Shown here: piece by piece, positions 63,608 through 64,000 of the stretch
Numbering within the stretch: the stretch's first letter is position 1
How the letters are laid out: each line of letters opens with the position of its first letter
Assembly (NCBI RefSeq): GCF_001698225.1
Contig: NZ_CP016594.1
Location: forward strand, 124,001-188,000
Length of the DNA stretch: 64,000 nucleotides
Direction: 5' to 3'
DNA from: Gordonia terrae
GTDB taxonomy: Bacteria > Actinomycetota > Actinomycetes > Mycobacteriales > Mycobacteriaceae
The notes under the pieces: generated by a model
What the model was told of the DNA's origin: nothing
Seen by the model: the letters and a program-made list of their open reading frames with translations, nothing else
Database searches by the model: none
Made by a program: the position numbers and the translations under genes

Positions 63608-64000
63608 TCAGTTGGTGCCGACAACGGTCACCGTGACCGCGACGGATGATGCGGCGATGGCCGCTGCCGTCCGCACGACCGCTGTGTTCACCGCCTCGGC
63701 GCCCCAGTTCCCCTTCTCGAGTTCCTTGCCTCGGCGATACACGTCGCCGGACCAGCGGATCGTCGGGTGTAGGTGTGACAGCACGCCGCTGGCCGACAGC
63801 AGGGCGGCCACCGCAGCAGTACGCGCGTCGGGGTCGACGCAGTCGACGAGTACCGCACGGACACGGTCCTGGAGTGCCTTCTCGTAACCGGTGTCGACCG
63901 GCAGTAGGCGGGTTGTCGGGAACAGTCCCAACATCTTTCGCCGCTCCTGCCGGATGAGGCCGCGTTCCTCAAGCCGGTCGAGGACCGTGCCGCGGAGATC
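63608..64000 (-). CDS. GPP34-family phosphoprotein (partial, 5' end outside window)
   Basis: C-terminal 130 residues of a GOLPH3/GPP34-fold protein: VLDRLEERGLIRQERRKMLGLFPTTRLLPVD by order, then LQDRVRAVLVDCVDPDARTAAVAALLSASGVLSHL and AAIAASSVAVTVTVV. Bacterial GPP34 proteins are common in actinobacteria and presumably bind membrane phospholipids. The frame is open at base 64000. The stop is at 63608. Confidence 0.87.
   Translation of the reverse strand, partial: DLRGTVLDRLEERGLIRQERRKMLGLFPTTRLLPVDTGYEKALQDRVRAVLVDCVDPDARTAAVAALLSASGVLSHLHPTIRWSGDVYRRGKELEKGNWGAEAVNTAVVRTAAAIAASSVAVTVTVVGTN

Overview
The window comes from a high-GC, mycolic-acid-type actinobacterium, most likely a Gordonia (inference). 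The clues are an S-(hydroxymethyl)mycothiol dehydrogenase, an iniB/iniA/iniC-like locus with an IniR-like regulator, an RskA-type anti-sigma factor, LGFP-repeat and fasciclin envelope proteins, a LigB-type ligase, and dibenzothiophene desulfurization genes (dszA, dszB).

Layout. 1-2124 (minus): end of a dsz operon, with dszB running off the left edge and the 5' end of dszA replaced by an IS end. 2111-6011: a nested stack of insertion sequences, an IS630-type element broken by an IS3-type element that is itself broken by an intact IS30-type element. 6015-6647: decayed plasmid or integrative-element genes. 6757-9280: NCS1 transporter and phosphotriesterase-family hydrolase. 9302-31093: chromosomal genes including an SDR, two TY-Chap-like proteins, an RsbW/STAS pair, a lipase, two acyl-CoA synthetases, a DUF6777 protein, an EthA-type Baeyer-Villiger monooxygenase divergent from a molybdopterin oxidoreductase, a fasciclin lipoprotein and a GAF-LuxR regulator. 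31220-32729 and 42847-44368: two different IS110-family elements. Between them lie mscR and its MBL-fold partner, a MarR regulator with a palindromic operator, an MHS transporter, ligB and rskA. 44521-50825: DinB/AraC pair, GAF regulator, acetaldehyde-type aldehyde dehydrogenase, DUF779 protein and small secreted or membrane proteins. 50806-62472: an ini-type locus (iniC-like, iniA-like, a giant Gly/Ala-repeat IniB-like protein, an Hsp70-like membrane protein and an IniR-like ATPase regulator). The window ends with an enoyl-CoA hydratase and a partial GPP34 protein.

The most interesting reading concerns the two IS110 elements. Each sits inside a copy of a dispersed palindromic intergenic repeat that occurs at about six places here. 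Empty copies in the same window allow the insertion points to be fixed to a CT/AG dinucleotide. The roughly 250-base non-coding segment upstream of each recombinase contains short stretches matching both target halves and the element ends, as expected for a bridge RNA. For the first element all four guides (left/right target, left/right donor) can be read; for the second, three can. This suggests that RNA-guided IS110 elements in this lineage have specialised on a REP-like repeat.
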